Source: Tistrella mobilis (GTDB taxonomy: Bacteria; Pseudomonadota; Alphaproteobacteria; Tistrellales; Tistrellaceae). From it: a stretch of 64,000 nucleotides of DNA. This document shows positions 7,958 to 17,188 of this stretch, piece by piece. The notes beneath the pieces were generated by a model that had not been told where the DNA came from, ran no database searches, and was given only the letters and a program-made list of their open reading frames with translations. Positions within the stretch are counted from its first letter, which is position 1. Every line of letters begins with the position of its first letter. The stretch covers positions 2,793,676 to 2,857,675 of the forward strand of contig NZ_CP121017.1 of NCBI RefSeq assembly GCF_041468085.1, given 5' to 3'. The translations under genes were made by a program, and so were the position numbers.

Positions 7958-8665
7958 CTATCCTTCCGGCCCCTCGTGATCCAGGATGACGTGATCCAGG
8001 ATGACGGGGGGCCGTTTCGTTGCAGCCAGCGCCAGAACGATCCGCGGCTTCGCATAGGCGCGGTCGGCAAAGGCCGAGAGGGCCGGCCGTGACCCCAGCC
8101 CCAGCCCGACCCAATCGGCGCGGTGCAGCCAGGCCATCAGCCGCATATCCGCGACGGACCAGCGCCCGGCCAGGGTCGGCCCGTCTTCGAGCGCCGCCTC
8201 GACCCGCGCCACCCGCGCCTTCAGCACCAGGCGGGCCTGCTCGATCGCGTCCGGCAGATGGCGGGGCGCCAGGCGGCGGAGCGCGATCAAGGCCATCATC
8301 GGCGGCACCAGATCGGTCTCGATCCAGGCCGACCAGTCTTCGGCCACCGCCCGCTCCGCCGGACGCCGCGGCAGCAGTTTCGAAGGTTCGGCCGCGGCCA
8401 GCGCCGCCAGGATCGCCGCCGCACCGGTGATCGGCGCGCCGCCTGCGATCGCCACCACCGGCGGCCGGAAGGCCATGGGGCAGTCGCCCATGAAGGCCGC
8501 GACCGACGGGTCGATCACCGGATCGGCCGGCGCCAGATCGACCACCGGCCGGCGCAGTTCGGCAAGCGCGAGCGAGACCGCCCCACCATCGGGCGTGTCG
8601 CCCGGATGAAAGGCGATCGCTCGTGCAGGATTGGCACGGGCGGCGTCGGCAGGCTTGCGGGTCAT
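7958..8665 (-). CDS. Glutathione S-transferase-fold protein, 235 aa
   Basis: Probable GST-like protein. A weakly conserved thioredoxin-like N-terminal part (residues 12-85) contains the cis-proline-like FRPPVVAIAGGAPITGAAAIL segment, where GST proteins bind the glutathione gamma-glutamyl group, followed by an all-helical domain with ARVEAAL and AGRWSVADMRLMAWL, the usual N-capping box region. The catalytic Ser/Cys/Tyr of the first domain cannot be placed. The last ten or so residues encode a duplicated VILDH from a 15-bp tandem repeat. The start (ATG 8665) lies close behind the SLC13 gene stop, so the two may be co-transcribed. Confidence 0.65.
   Translation of the reverse strand: MTRKPADAARANPARAIAFHPGDTPDGGAVSLALAELRRPVVDLAPADPVIDPSVAAFMGDCPMAFRPPVVAIAGGAPITGAAAILAALAAAEPSKLLPRRPAERAVAEDWSAWIETDLVPPMMALIALRRLAPRHLPDAIEQARLVLKARVARVEAALEDGPTLAGRWSVADMRLMAWLHRADWVGLGLGSRPALSAFADRAYAKPRIVLALAATKRPPVILDHVILDHEGPEG
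7976..8005. repeat. Two 15-bp tandem copies inside the GST-like gene end
   Basis: GTGATCCAGGATGAC occurs twice head to tail (7976-7990 and 7991-8005). The unit is a multiple of three, so it adds five residues (VILDH) per copy near the C-terminus without breaking the frame. Confidence 0.9.
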
Positions 8666-8681
8666 GACGGAAAAGCGGTCC

Positions 8682-10463
8682 TCAGAGCGGCCAGAACAGG
8701 AGCAGCAGCGGCACCGAAACCACCGCGACCACGATCTCCAGCGGCAGGCCGACCCGCCAGTAATCGCCGAAATGATAGCCGCCCGGCCCCATGACCAGGG
8801 CGTTGTTCTGATGCCCGATCGGGGTCAGGAAGGAGGAAGAGGCGCCGATTGCCACCGCCATCAGGAAGGGGTCGGGCGAGACATCGATACCCTGGGCGAC
8901 CGCGATCGAGATCGGCGCCATGATCACCGCGGTTGCGGCATTGTTCAGGATGTCGGACAGCGTCATGGTCACGACCAGCAGGGCAGCGAGCAGCACCCAG
9001 ACCGGCACGTCGCCGCCAAGGCCGACGATGCCGTCGGCGATCAGCCCGGTGACACCCGTCGTCTCCAGTGCCGCCCCGATCGGGATCATCGCCCCCAGCA
9101 GGACGATCACCGGCCATTCGATGCCGGTATAGAGTTCGCGCACCGGCAGGGCGTTGCTGACGACCAGCCCCAGCACCACGATCGCAAAGGCGACCGCCGC
9201 CGGCAGCAGGCCGGATGCCGCAAGGGCGATGCCGGCACCGAACAGGCCGAGTGCGATCCGTCCCCGGCGCTGATCGTGCTTGATGATGTCGCGCTCCACC
9301 AGCGGCAGACAGCGCAGATCGGCCATCACCGCCTGAAGCCGGCGCGCATCGCCCTGGAGCAGCAGCACATCGCCGATCTGCATCCGCACCCGGCCCAGGC
9401 GCGAACGGATAGCGGCCCCTTCCCGCGACAGCGCCAGCAGGTTGATGCCATAGGTCTCGCGCAGGCCAAGCTCGCCCGCATGGCGGCCGATCAGCGGCGA
9501 GCCCACGCCCACCACCACCTCGGCCATCACGACGTCCTGGGACTGGAGATGCTCCGCCGAGGGGCGTTCCGAAGCGGCGAAGTCCAGCCCCGCCGCTCGG
9601 GCGCGCCGGGTGATCGCCTCGCTTTCGCCGCGGACCAGCAGCACATCGCCCTCGGCGATCTTCTGCCGGGCCATGGCGCCGAAGATCCGCCGGTCGTCGC
9701 GGATCAGCCCCACCACCGTCAGATCACTGTCGGTCCAGGACGCCTCGGCCTCGCCCACCGTCCGGTCGATCAGGCTGGAGCCGGGCTTCACGGTCAACTC
9801 GGTCATGTAGGCGCCGACATCCATCAGATCGGCGACGGCGCCCTTGCCCAACCGGTCGCCCGGGATCAGCCGCCAGCCGAGCAGCGCCATGTAGACCAGC
9901 CCCGCCAGCGCCGCCGGCAGGCCGACCCAGGCGAAATCGAGCAGGTGATAGGGCTCCCCCACCGCCTGGGCGCGGAAACCCGAGACGATGACGTTGGGCG
10001 GCGTGCCGATCAGGGTGACCATGCCGCCCAGAACCGTGGAAAAGGCGAGCGGCATCAGCACACCCGCCGGTGATCTTCCGGCCTTGATCGTGCTCTGGAT
10101 CGCGATCGGCATCAGCAGGGCAAGCGCGCCGACATTGTTCATGAAGGCCGAGATCACCGCACCGATGCCGCAGAGCACCAGGATATGGGTGACGGTATTG
10201 GCCGAGGCCTTGCGCACCAGGCTGGTGAGCGGCTCCAGCGCACCGGTCAGGGCCAGCGCCCTGCTGATCGCGAGCACCGCCGCGACGGTGATCACCGCAT
10301 CATGTCCGAAGCCCGAAAAAGCATCCTTCGCCGGGACCAGCCCCAGCACCACGCCGGCGATCAGCGTGCCCAGGGCTACGAGGTCGTAGCGCGGCCGCCC
10401 GAGCACGAACAGGACCAGCGCGATGACGAGCAGCGCACTGATCAGGATCTGGTCCAGGGTCAT
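8682..10463 (-). CDS. SLC13-family permease with two RCK_C (TrkA-C) domains, 593 aa
   Basis: Inner-membrane anion or metabolite permease of the ArsB/NhaD-SLC13 superfamily. About five helices (residues 3-190) precede two cytoplasmic RCK_C-type modules (roughly 210-290 and 300-385; GSSLIDRTVGEAE and GSPLIGRHAGELGLRETYGINLLAL), then a second membrane half. The helical-hairpin signatures SAFMNNVGALALLMPIAI and SDILNNAATAVIMAPISIA are the repeated Asn-rich ion/substrate motifs of DASS carriers. Members carry sulfate, dicarboxylates or tellurite; no substrate can be chosen here. The start at 10463 follows GGAAAG; the 29 extra upstream codons look non-coding. Divergent from the YfcG-like gene. Confidence 0.85.
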   Translation of the reverse strand: MTLDQILISALLVIALVLFVLGRPRYDLVALGTLIAGVVLGLVPAKDAFSGFGHDAVITVAAVLAISRALALTGALEPLTSLVRKASANTVTHILVLCGIGAVISAFMNNVGALALLMPIAIQSTIKAGRSPAGVLMPLAFSTVLGGMVTLIGTPPNVIVSGFRAQAVGEPYHLLDFAWVGLPAALAGLVYMALLGWRLIPGDRLGKGAVADLMDVGAYMTELTVKPGSSLIDRTVGEAEASWTDSDLTVVGLIRDDRRIFGAMARQKIAEGDVLLVRGESEAITRRARAAGLDFAASERPSAEHLQSQDVVMAEVVVGVGSPLIGRHAGELGLRETYGINLLALSREGAAIRSRLGRVRMQIGDVLLLQGDARRLQAVMADLRCLPLVERDIIKHDQRRGRIALGLFGAGIALAASGLLPAAVAFAIVVLGLVVSNALPVRELYTGIEWPVIVLLGAMIPIGAALETTGVTGLIADGIVGLGGDVPVWVLLAALLVVTMTLSDILNNAATAVIMAPISIAVAQGIDVSPDPFLMAVAIGASSSFLTPIGHQNNALVMGPGGYHFGDYWRVGLPLEIVVAVVSVPLLLLFWPL

Positions 10464-10609
10464 CAGGTATCTTTCCGGGCGGCCATGCTTGAGACCGAGG
10501 GTTGCTGATGCGCCGTCATCGGTCAACGCTGTTGTGCCGGCCAGCTGCATGTCGCAGGCTTGGCAGAGTTGTCTCCCCCGTATCCCTGTCCTGTTGTCGC
10601 GAGGATTGC

Positions 10610-11314
10610 ATGACCAGCCCGATCGACCTTTTCTACTGGCCGACCCCCAACGGGTGGAAGATTTCCATCGCGCTTGAGGAACTGGGCCTGCCCTACACCA
10701 TCAGGCCGGTCAACATCGGCGAGGGCGACCAGTTCCAGTCCGACTTCCTGAAGATCAGCCCGAACAACAAGATGCCGGCGATCATCGATCCCGAGGGTCC
10801 GGAAGGCCGGCCGATCGCCATCTTCGAATCCGGTGCGATCCTGATCTATCTGGCCGAGAAGACCGGCCGGTTGATGCCGGCCGACCCCCGCGGCCGCTAC
10901 GCCGTGCTGGAATGGCTGATGTTCCAGATGGGCGGCGTCGGTCCGATGCTGGGCCAGGCGCATCATTTCCGCCAGTACGCGCCCGAGAAGATCCCTTACG
11001 CCATCGACCGCTATACCAACGAGGCGGGCCGGCTCTACAACGTGCTGGACAAGCGGCTCTCGGAAACCGAATGGGTTGCAGGCGACGGCTATTCCATCGC
11101 CGACATCGCGATCTTCCCCTGGATCGTGCCGCATGAACGTCAGGGTCAGTCTTTCGACGAGCGCCCGCATCTGAAGCGCTGGTACGAGACCATGAAGGCA
11201 CGGCCCGCCGTCTCCACGGGTCTGGACGTGGGCAAGGAGCTGCGCAGCGGCAGCGCCACCGACCCCAAGGCCTTCCAGACCCTGTTCGGCGCCGCCCAGT
11301 ACCAGAAGCGCTGA
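10610..11314 (+). CDS. YfcG/Ure2p-type glutathione transferase (disulfide-bond reductase), 234 aa
   Basis: Nu-class GST-like protein. The N-terminal thioredoxin fold carries the TPNGWKISIALEELGL motif at residues 12-27, diagnostic of YfcG/YghU relatives in which Thr/Asn near the N-terminus replace the usual tyrosine; the cis-Pro NNKMPAIID and FESGAILIYLAEKTG elements follow, then the alpha-helical domain with DGYSIADIAIFPW. Characterised members reduce disulfides with glutathione and have weak peroxidase activity. Start ATG 10610 with GAGG upstream. The 146-base gap to the left is a divergent promoter region with the SLC13 gene. Confidence 0.9.
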   Translation: MTSPIDLFYWPTPNGWKISIALEELGLPYTIRPVNIGEGDQFQSDFLKISPNNKMPAIIDPEGPEGRPIAIFESGAILIYLAEKTGRLMPADPRGRYAVLEWLMFQMGGVGPMLGQAHHFRQYAPEKIPYAIDRYTNEAGRLYNVLDKRLSETEWVAGDGYSIADIAIFPWIVPHERQGQSFDERPHLKRWYETMKARPAVSTGLDVGKELRSGSATDPKAFQTLFGAAQYQKR

Positions 11315-11406
11315 CGCATCGGGCGCACCAACCGACAGGCTGCGCTGATCCGGGCTCTCTCAGCCGGCGTAAGTTGATCGGGATGTTCGCAGTGTGCCGA
11401 TCGTCA

Positions 11407-11437
11407 CCATCCTGCCCCATCTCCTGGTGCAGGATGG
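11407..11437. promoter_or_regulatory. Stem-loop upstream of the acylase gene
   Basis: CCATCCTG (11407-11414) and CAGGATGG (11430-11437) are exact inverted repeats separated by 15 bases, 67-97 bases before the acylase start. It could act as a 5' leader hairpin; no promoter hexamers are clear. Confidence 0.3.
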
Positions 11438-11503
11438 ACCGGATTCATTCTGCCGCATCCCGTCTCGTATCCCATCGCTGTCCGACCAGGCCGGAGCCCG
11501 CGT

Positions 11504-13864
11504 ATGACCGATCGATCGACCGCCCCCGCCCGCCGCCGGCGCCCCTTCCGCCGGCCTGCCGGCCGGGGAGCCCGCACCTTCGCGGCCATCGCGGCCCTGA
11601 TCCTGCCGGGCTGCGCGGCGCTGGACCCGAAGCCCGTGACGGTCGATGAGCGCATCGCCGCCTTTCCGACCAGCGGGCTCGACCTTGAACGGCCGGTCAC
11701 GCTGCGCTGGTCGGATGAACAGGTGCCGTTCATCGAGGCGGAAACCGATCGCGACCTCGCCTATACGCTGGGTCTGGTCCATGCCCATCTGCGCCTGGCG
11801 CAGATCAGCCTGATGAAGCGGGTGTCACAGGGCCGGCTGTCGGAAATGGGCGGGCCCGTCGCCAACGACATCGATCATGCGCTGCGCATTCTGGGCTTCG
11901 GCCGCGGCTCTGCAGAAACCGCCCGCGCGCTTGCGCCGGAGACCCGCATCTGGGTCGAAGCCTTTGTGAAGGGGCTGAACGACTATCAGGACCGGCTGGC
12001 GAAGGCCGGCGGGCCCTGGCCGCCCGAATTCGGCCTGCTCGGCATCCGCGCCGAGCCGTGGACGGTGGAAGACGTCCTGACCATCGGCCGGCTGGCCGGC
12101 ACCGACGTCAACTGGCTGGCCTGGGCCGGGCTGCTGCGTGAACGTGCCCGCAACGGGCCGCAGGATCCGCGCTGGCGCGAAACCTGGGCGCGGGCCACGG
12201 ATGCCGGCCATGGCAGTGTCGTCAGCTTCCCCACCAACGAGACCCATGCCCGGCTCGAACGCCTGCTGACCGAACTGGCCGGCCTCTCCCGCACCGGCTC
12301 CAACTCGGTCGCCGTCTCGGGCCGGATGACCGAAACGGGGTCGGCGATCATCGCCAACGACCCGCATCTGGGCATGAGCCTGCCGAACTTCTGGCTGCTG
12401 GCCGGCATGCGCTCGCCGTCTTATCAGGCGGTTGGCATGATGCCGCCGGGGCTGCCCTTCGTCGCCGTCGGCCGCAGCCCGTATCTCGCCTGGGGCGGCA
12501 CCAATATGCGGGCGCTGTCGAGCGAGCTGTACGATGTCTCCGCCCTGCCCGCGGATGCCTTCCGCACCGAAACCCACACCATCCGCACCCGCTTCTGGTT
12601 CGACAGGACCGTGACCGTCCGCGTCTCGCCCTATGGACCGGTCGTGTCCGACAGCGAGTTGATCCCGTCCCGCCCGGGAGAGGCGATCGCGCTGCGCTGG
12701 CTGGGCCACGACGTCTCGGACGAAATCGGCGCCCTGCTCGGCGCCATGCGTGCCCGCGACGGCGACGAGTTCCGCGCCGCCTTCGCCGGCCGCTATGCGG
12801 TCTCGGCGCAGAACATGTTGTGGGCAGATACCGAGGGCCATGTCGGCCAGGTCCTGGCTGCCCGGCTGCCGGTCCGGCCCGACGGCGTTCCCCAGGATCT
12901 GGTCGCCCGTGCCGGCGACCCCGGCCGCGACTGGGCGCGGTTCGTCGATGCCGGCAACCTGCCGGCGGCCCGTAACCCCGCGGCCGGTTTTCTGGCCAGC
13001 GCCAACAACCGGCCGACCGATACCGACCGGCTGGTCCCGATCGGGCTGTTCTTCTCGGCCGATGAACGGGTGCGACGCCTGCAGAATGTGGTGCGCGACA
13101 CTGCGCCGGTGTCCGTCGACGACCTGAAGCAGCTGCAGCAGGACGTGACCTCGGATTTTGCCGAAGGACTGGCGGCGATGCTGGCCGCGGCCGCGCGTGA
13201 TGCCGGTGTCGCCGGCAGTCACCGCAGCCTGGAGCTGATCACCGGCTGGGACGGCGCCTATGCCGCCGATGCCGCGGCACCGGTCGCCTTCGAAGTGCTG
13301 CTCTCACGCGTGGCGGCGGGGGTCTATGGCGGGGGCGAAGCGACCGACGGCCGCTTTGCCTTCGCCTCCAGCTGGACCCAGCTCAACCGCTATCTGGCGG
13401 CCGACCTCGCCCGCCTGCCCGAAGCCGAACGCCGCCGGATCCTGGAAGACAGCCTCGCCGCCGCCGATGCGGCCCTCGACGACTATCCCGCCTGGGGCGA
13501 TATGCACCGGCTGCGCCTGTCGCATCTGCTGGGCCAGGCGCCGGTGATCGGCGGCTTCTTCACCTATGGCGACTGGCCGGTCGGCGGATCGCGCGAGACA
13601 CCGATGAAGACCGCCCATGATCTGGTGGAAGAACTGCATGCCGCCCGCTATGGCGCCCAGTCGCGCCATGTCTCGGATATGGGCGATCCCGATGCCAACT
13701 GGTTCGTGCTGCTGGGCGGCCAGGACGGCTGGCTCGGCTCCAGCACCTTCGCCGATCAGGTGCCGCTCTGGCGCGGGGGCGACTATCTGAAACTGCCGCT
13801 GACCCCGCCCGCCGTGGCCGAACGCTTCCCGCGGCGGCTGGACCTCACCCCCGATCAGAGTTGA
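11504..13864 (+). CDS. Penicillin acylase-family Ntn-hydrolase, predicted lipoprotein, 786 aa
   Basis: Periplasmic amide hydrolase of the penicillin G acylase/acyl-homoserine lactone acylase superfamily. The N-terminus is a basic twin-arginine-like region and hydrophobic stretch ending in the lipobox LILPGC, Cys37, so the mature protein should be lipid anchored. A precursor cleavage is expected before Ser266 in RTGSNSVAVSG, which becomes the N-terminal nucleophile of the beta chain; the downstream AIIANDPHLGMSLPNFWLL segment is the conserved beta-chain block that contributes backbone contacts. Alpha chain about 230 residues, beta about 520. Substrates in the family include beta-lactams and N-acyl-homoserine lactones; which applies is not readable. 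The start uses ATG 11504 with GGAG upstream. Confidence 0.85.
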   Translation: MTDRSTAPARRRRPFRRPAGRGARTFAAIAALILPGCAALDPKPVTVDERIAAFPTSGLDLERPVTLRWSDEQVPFIEAETDRDLAYTLGLVHAHLRLAQISLMKRVSQGRLSEMGGPVANDIDHALRILGFGRGSAETARALAPETRIWVEAFVKGLNDYQDRLAKAGGPWPPEFGLLGIRAEPWTVEDVLTIGRLAGTDVNWLAWAGLLRERARNGPQDPRWRETWARATDAGHGSVVSFPTNETHARLERLLTELAGLSRTGSNSVAVSGRMTETGSAIIANDPHLGMSLPNFWLLAGMRSPSYQAVGMMPPGLPFVAVGRSPYLAWGGTNMRALSSELYDVSALPADAFRTETHTIRTRFWFDRTVTVRVSPYGPVVSDSELIPSRPGEAIALRWLGHDVSDEIGALLGAMRARDGDEFRAAFAGRYAVSAQNMLWADTEGHVGQVLAARLPVRPDGVPQDLVARAGDPGRDWARFVDAGNLPAARNPAAGFLASANNRPTDTDRLVPIGLFFSADERVRRLQNVVRDTAPVSVDDLKQLQQDVTSDFAEGLAAMLAAAARDAGVAGSHRSLELITGWDGAYAADAAAPVAFEVLLSRVAAGVYGGGEATDGRFAFASSWTQLNRYLAADLARLPEAERRRILEDSLAAADAALDDYPAWGDMHRLRLSHLLGQAPVIGGFFTYGDWPVGGSRETPMKTAHDLVEELHAARYGAQSRHVSDMGDPDANWFVLLGGQDGWLGSSTFADQVPLWRGGDYLKLPLTPPAVAERFPRRLDLTPDQS

Positions 13865-13889
13865 TCGGTAATAACCAGTCTGGCCGCGA

Positions 13890-14102
13890 TCAGCGTTTCG
13901 CCAGGTAGCCAGGCTCCCACGGCGCTGGCCGCCTGAGCAATTCGGCCATGTCGGCAACCGGCTCGGCCGGACGGGACAGCGCGGCCAAAAAGTCGGCAAG
14001 AGAATCCGGCGTCATGCCGATCATCCCCCGGTCCAGGGCCGAATCCTGGGTCACGAGCGGACTCGCGCGCATCAAGAAGTCCTTATGGTCGTGGGCGTTC
14101 AT
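13890..14102 (-). CDS. Small protein resembling the tail of a DUF1778/TacA-type antitoxin, 70 aa
   Basis: A 70-aa protein with a near-ideal ribosome binding site (GGAAGGAGG, 5 bases before ATG 14102), so it is probably translated. Residues 31-63 read TPDSLADFLAAL, a proline/acid linker and ELLRRPAPWE, which resembles the toxin-wrapping C-terminal segment of DUF1778 (TacA-like) antitoxins. The ribbon-helix-helix DNA-binding half that should precede it is missing; residues 1-30 look unrelated. No GNAT toxin gene lies beside it. It may be a decayed antitoxin or an unrelated small protein. Confidence 0.5.
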   Translation of the reverse strand: MNAHDHKDFLMRASPLVTQDSALDRGMIGMTPDSLADFLAALSRPAEPVADMAELLRRPAPWEPGYLAKR

Positions 14103-14202
14103 GGTCGCCTCCTTCCTGCCGAAGGATGCCCCTCCGTCTCGCTGAACGCAATACGGGCAGGCTGCCGAAGCCGCCTGCCCGCAGCCATGATCGAACCTGC
14201 CT

Positions 14203-15528
14203 TCACCACCCGACCGGCGCGATCGCGATCGCCGGCATCAGGCTGATCAGCAGGATCACCAGCAGCATCAACATGGCGAAGGGCAAGGCGCCGGCGAAGA
14301 CGTCGCCCAGCGTGATGCGCGGGTCATCGAGCGTCGAGCGGATCACGAAGACCGAGAGGCCGAGAGGTGGGGTCAGCAGCCCGATTTCGACCGCAATCAC
14401 CGTCACCACGCCGAACCAGATGAGATCCATGCCGAACCCGTCGACCACCGGCAGGGCCAGCGGCACCAGGATCAGCAGGATCGAGCTGGAATCGAGGATG
14501 GTGCCGAGCAGAACGGCGATGGCGACATAGACCACCAGGAAGCCCACCGGGCCGAGGCCGGCATCGGCGAAGAGCGCGCCCATCGCTTCGGGCACGCCGG
14601 TCAGCGCCAGCATGCGGCTGTAGAGCGAAGCCGCGATGATCAGCAGCGAGATCGAGGCCGTGACATGGCCGGTCTCCACCAGCACCTTCCAGAAGCCGCG
14701 GGCATCCAGCCGCTTGCGGGCAACCGCAACCAGCAGCGCACCGGCAGCCCCCACCGCACCGGCTTCGGTGGGCGTGAACAGGCCGCCATAGATGCCGCCC
14801 AGTACCAGGGCGATCAGGCCCACCAGGGGGGCACCTTCGGCGAAGACATTGCCCGGACGCTCCCGCCGTGCGGCGGCGGCGGCGGCCTGAGCTGCCGCCA
14901 GTGGCTGCACCCGGTCGGGGCGGAAGCGGGCGAGCAGGACGATATAGACGCCGAAGACCAGGGCCATCAGCAGCCCCGGGCCGATGCCGGCCAGGAACAT
15001 GTCGCCCACCGACTGTTCGGCGACGACGGCATAGAGGATCAGCAGCAGGCTGGGCGGGATCAGCATGCCCAGCACCGACGAGCCCGCGACCACGCCCACC
15101 GCGAAACGCGGCAGATAGCCGAGGCGCATCATCTCGGGCACGGCCACCTTGGTGAAGACGGCCGCGGATGCGATCGAGATGCCGGTGACCGCCGCAAAGG
15201 CGGCATTGGCGCCGACGGTCGCCACCCCCATACCGCCGCGCAGCCGCCCGACCACCCGATCGGCCAGGCGGAAGGCGTCGCGGCCCAGATCCGAAACGCC
15301 GACCAGATAGCCCATCAGCACGAAAAGCGGCACCACGCCGAAGACATAGCTGTCGATCGAATCCAGCGCGGCCTGGGCAATGGCGGCCGCGGCGACCGAC
15401 CAGCGGCCGCGCACTTCCCAGATCGCCAGCAGCGACACCAGGCCGAGGGCAACCGAAACATGCATGCCCGCCCAGATCAACAGCAGCAGGGCCAGGATCG
15501 ACAGCAGGCCGATTTCAAGACCGGTCAT
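14203..15528 (-). CDS. dctM: TRAP transporter large permease, DctM type, 441 aa
   Basis: The transport channel of a tripartite ATP-independent periplasmic importer, driven by an ion gradient. Hallmarks are about 12 predicted helices, the LVALMGVPLFVLMGYLVGVS-like first half (here VPLFVLMGYLVG), the GSSVLGMLIPPSLLLILYAVVAEQSVGDMFLAGIGPG block and ILLILVPLALPVVDGFGMDLIWFGV near the end. Its start overlaps the DctQ stop (ATGA), typical of a translated operon. Last gene of the leftward dctPQM-like set. It imports organic acids or similar solutes in characterised members; the specific ligand is set by DctP. Confidence 0.9.
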   Translation of the reverse strand: MTGLEIGLLSILALLLLIWAGMHVSVALGLVSLLAIWEVRGRWSVAAAAIAQAALDSIDSYVFGVVPLFVLMGYLVGVSDLGRDAFRLADRVVGRLRGGMGVATVGANAAFAAVTGISIASAAVFTKVAVPEMMRLGYLPRFAVGVVAGSSVLGMLIPPSLLLILYAVVAEQSVGDMFLAGIGPGLLMALVFGVYIVLLARFRPDRVQPLAAAQAAAAAARRERPGNVFAEGAPLVGLIALVLGGIYGGLFTPTEAGAVGAAGALLVAVARKRLDARGFWKVLVETGHVTASISLLIIAASLYSRMLALTGVPEAMGALFADAGLGPVGFLVVYVAIAVLLGTILDSSSILLILVPLALPVVDGFGMDLIWFGVVTVIAVEIGLLTPPLGLSVFVIRSTLDDPRITLGDVFAGALPFAMLMLLVILLISLMPAIAIAPVGW

Positions 15529-16085
15529 GACCGCCCCCCTGCGGCACGGCGTGCGGCCGCAGCCGCGAGGATCAGATAAAGGCCGATCACCAGCACGGAG
15601 CCTCCGATCATCAGCGCCCGGATCGGCCAGACCGGCAGGGTGAAGTCACCTGCGGCGCCGACATAGTCGCCGGCCTCGATCGCGCGGAGCAGCCGGGGCC
15701 AGAGCGCCCAGGCGAGGATGCCGAAAAAGGCGGCACCCGCCAGATGATGGACGACATCCAGCGCCGCCGCCGCCCGCGGCCGGGCCGCCGCCAGCCGGTC
15801 GAGCAGCGCATCGGAGCGGGTGAAGCGCCCCGAGGCGAGCGCATGGCCCGCCTGCAGGAAGACGATGCCGACGATGGAAAGGCCGACGAATTCGGGCACG
15901 CCCCTGAGCGGAGCGGCAAAGGCCGCACGGCCCAGGACGTCGGCATTGACCAGCACCATCATCACCAGGATCCAGGCGGTGCCGACGGCGCTGGCAAGGG
16001 CCGCGACCCGGCCGAGCGGCCCGGTGCGCGGCGCCGGGGCGGGCGTCTCCACCCGCCCCGGCCCGCTCATGCCGGGTCCTGCCAT
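15525..16085 (-). CDS. dctQ: TRAP transporter small permease, DctQ type, 186 aa
   Basis: Four-helix small membrane subunit that pairs with DctM. Predicted helices at about 34-55, 70-92, 115-135 and 155-180; the region RAAFAAPLRGVPEFVGLSIVGIVFLQAGHAL is the typical DctQ second-helix block. ATG at 16085 overlaps the DctP stop codon (TGATG); a GTG directly before it is the alternative start. Sits between the binding protein and the large permease, as usual. Confidence 0.85.
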   Translation of the reverse strand: MAGPGMSGPGRVETPAPAPRTGPLGRVAALASAVGTAWILVMMVLVNADVLGRAAFAAPLRGVPEFVGLSIVGIVFLQAGHALASGRFTRSDALLDRLAAARPRAAAALDVVHHLAGAAFFGILAWALWPRLLRAIEAGDYVGAAGDFTLPVWPIRALMIGGSVLVIGLYLILAAAAARRAAGGRS

Positions 16086-17188
16086 CACTCGCGGTCCCAG
16101 TTGCGGGGCAGCTGGACACCAGCCGCGCGCAGCCCGTCCAGATAGCCCGAGACCACGGCCTTGGCCGGCATGCCCTTGGCTTCAAGCTCTGCCGCCCATT
16201 CCTTCGAGACATTGGGCAGCACATCCGCCCAGCGCTTGCGCTCGGCCGGCGACAGCTCGGTGATGGTGGCACCACCATCCTGCATGGTCTTGAACGAGGC
16301 GTTCACCCGCGCGACCTGGGCCTTGGCGAAGGTATCGGCATAGATCGCCGCCTCGGCGGTCATGGCATCCTTCACCGGCTGGGGCAGATCGGCCCAGACA
16401 TCGGTATTGATGCTGATCGCACCGGCGAACTGGGCGCCGATATTGACCCTGGTGATATAGGGCGCCACTTCGTGCAGCTTGGCGGCGGCGGCAGCGGTCG
16501 CGAAGGTCAGCGTGCCCTCGTACACCCCCGTCTTGATGTCGTTGTAATAGGTTTGCAGATTGCCGGCGACGGCGACCGCGCCGGTGCCCTTCAACCAGTT
16601 GGCCGCCGGGCCGGGGGCGGCGATCTTGCGGCCCTTCAGGTCGTCGATCGACTTGACCGGGAAATTGGTGAACAGGTGGTAGCTGTCGAGCGAGGCACCG
16701 GCCAGCGGGATCTGACCGTAGCGGCTCCATTCCTGGTCCATCTCGGGCACGCGCTTCGACACGGCCGTGACGGTCTGGGTCACCAGGAACAGGTTGTCGG
16801 TGGTGAACGGCACCATATAGGTGACGTTGTGCAGGGGCATCTTGGCGGCCTCGAACAGCGTACCGACGAAGCCCATGTCGGAGATGCCTTCCTCGATCGC
16901 CTCAAGCTCGCTGCCGATCTTGGCGACGGTGCCGCCATAGGCCTCGGTCCACTCGATGCGATACTGGTCGCCGCCATCCTTCAGGCGCTTGTTGACGCCG
17001 GGGATGAAGTTCTCGCTCAGGGTCTTGACCCAGAGGAAAGCCGGCGGGTGGCCCGCCGTCACGGTGATCGGAATGGTCTCGGCGGCGGTGGCCGGGCCGG
17101 CCGGCAGCAGCAGGGCGGCAAGGCCCATGGCAGCCATGGCTGCCGTCACGCCGCGGCGGATGCCGCGGACCGGAGCGGTGGTTGTCAT
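16085..17188 (-). CDS. dctP: TRAP transporter substrate-binding protein, DctP type, 367 aa
   Basis: Periplasmic binding protein. Sec signal peptide with AxA cleavage near residue 35-36 (PATAAET). Family markers include the helix-kink region GTVAKIGSELEAIEEGISDMGFVGTLFE and the lobe-II segment SIDDLKGRKIAAPGPAANWLKGTGAVAV; DctP proteins usually place a carboxylate-binding arginine in the strand after this block, but I cannot assign that residue here with certainty. Strong GGGAGGAAA Shine-Dalgarno. Heads a leftward operon with DctQ and DctM; the ligand is probably a carboxylate from the pathway encoded by the divergent cyclase/FAH genes, which is inference from proximity only. Confidence 0.9.
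   Translation of the reverse strand: MTTTAPVRGIRRGVTAAMAAMGLAALLLPAGPATAAETIPITVTAGHPPAFLWVKTLSENFIPGVNKRLKDGGDQYRIEWTEAYGGTVAKIGSELEAIEEGISDMGFVGTLFEAAKMPLHNVTYMVPFTTDNLFLVTQTVTAVSKRVPEMDQEWSRYGQIPLAGASLDSYHLFTNFPVKSIDDLKGRKIAAPGPAANWLKGTGAVAVAGNLQTYYNDIKTGVYEGTLTFATAAAAAKLHEVAPYITRVNIGAQFAGAISINTDVWADLPQPVKDAMTAEAAIYADTFAKAQVARVNASFKTMQDGGATITELSPAERKRWADVLPNVSKEWAAELEAKGMPAKAVVSGYLDGLRAAGVQLPRNWDRE

Noticed and set aside
8631-10073. Long plus-strand open frame opposite the SLC13 permease
   Set aside because: It is His/Arg/Gln-rich antisense of a real membrane protein with known domains; no start signal.
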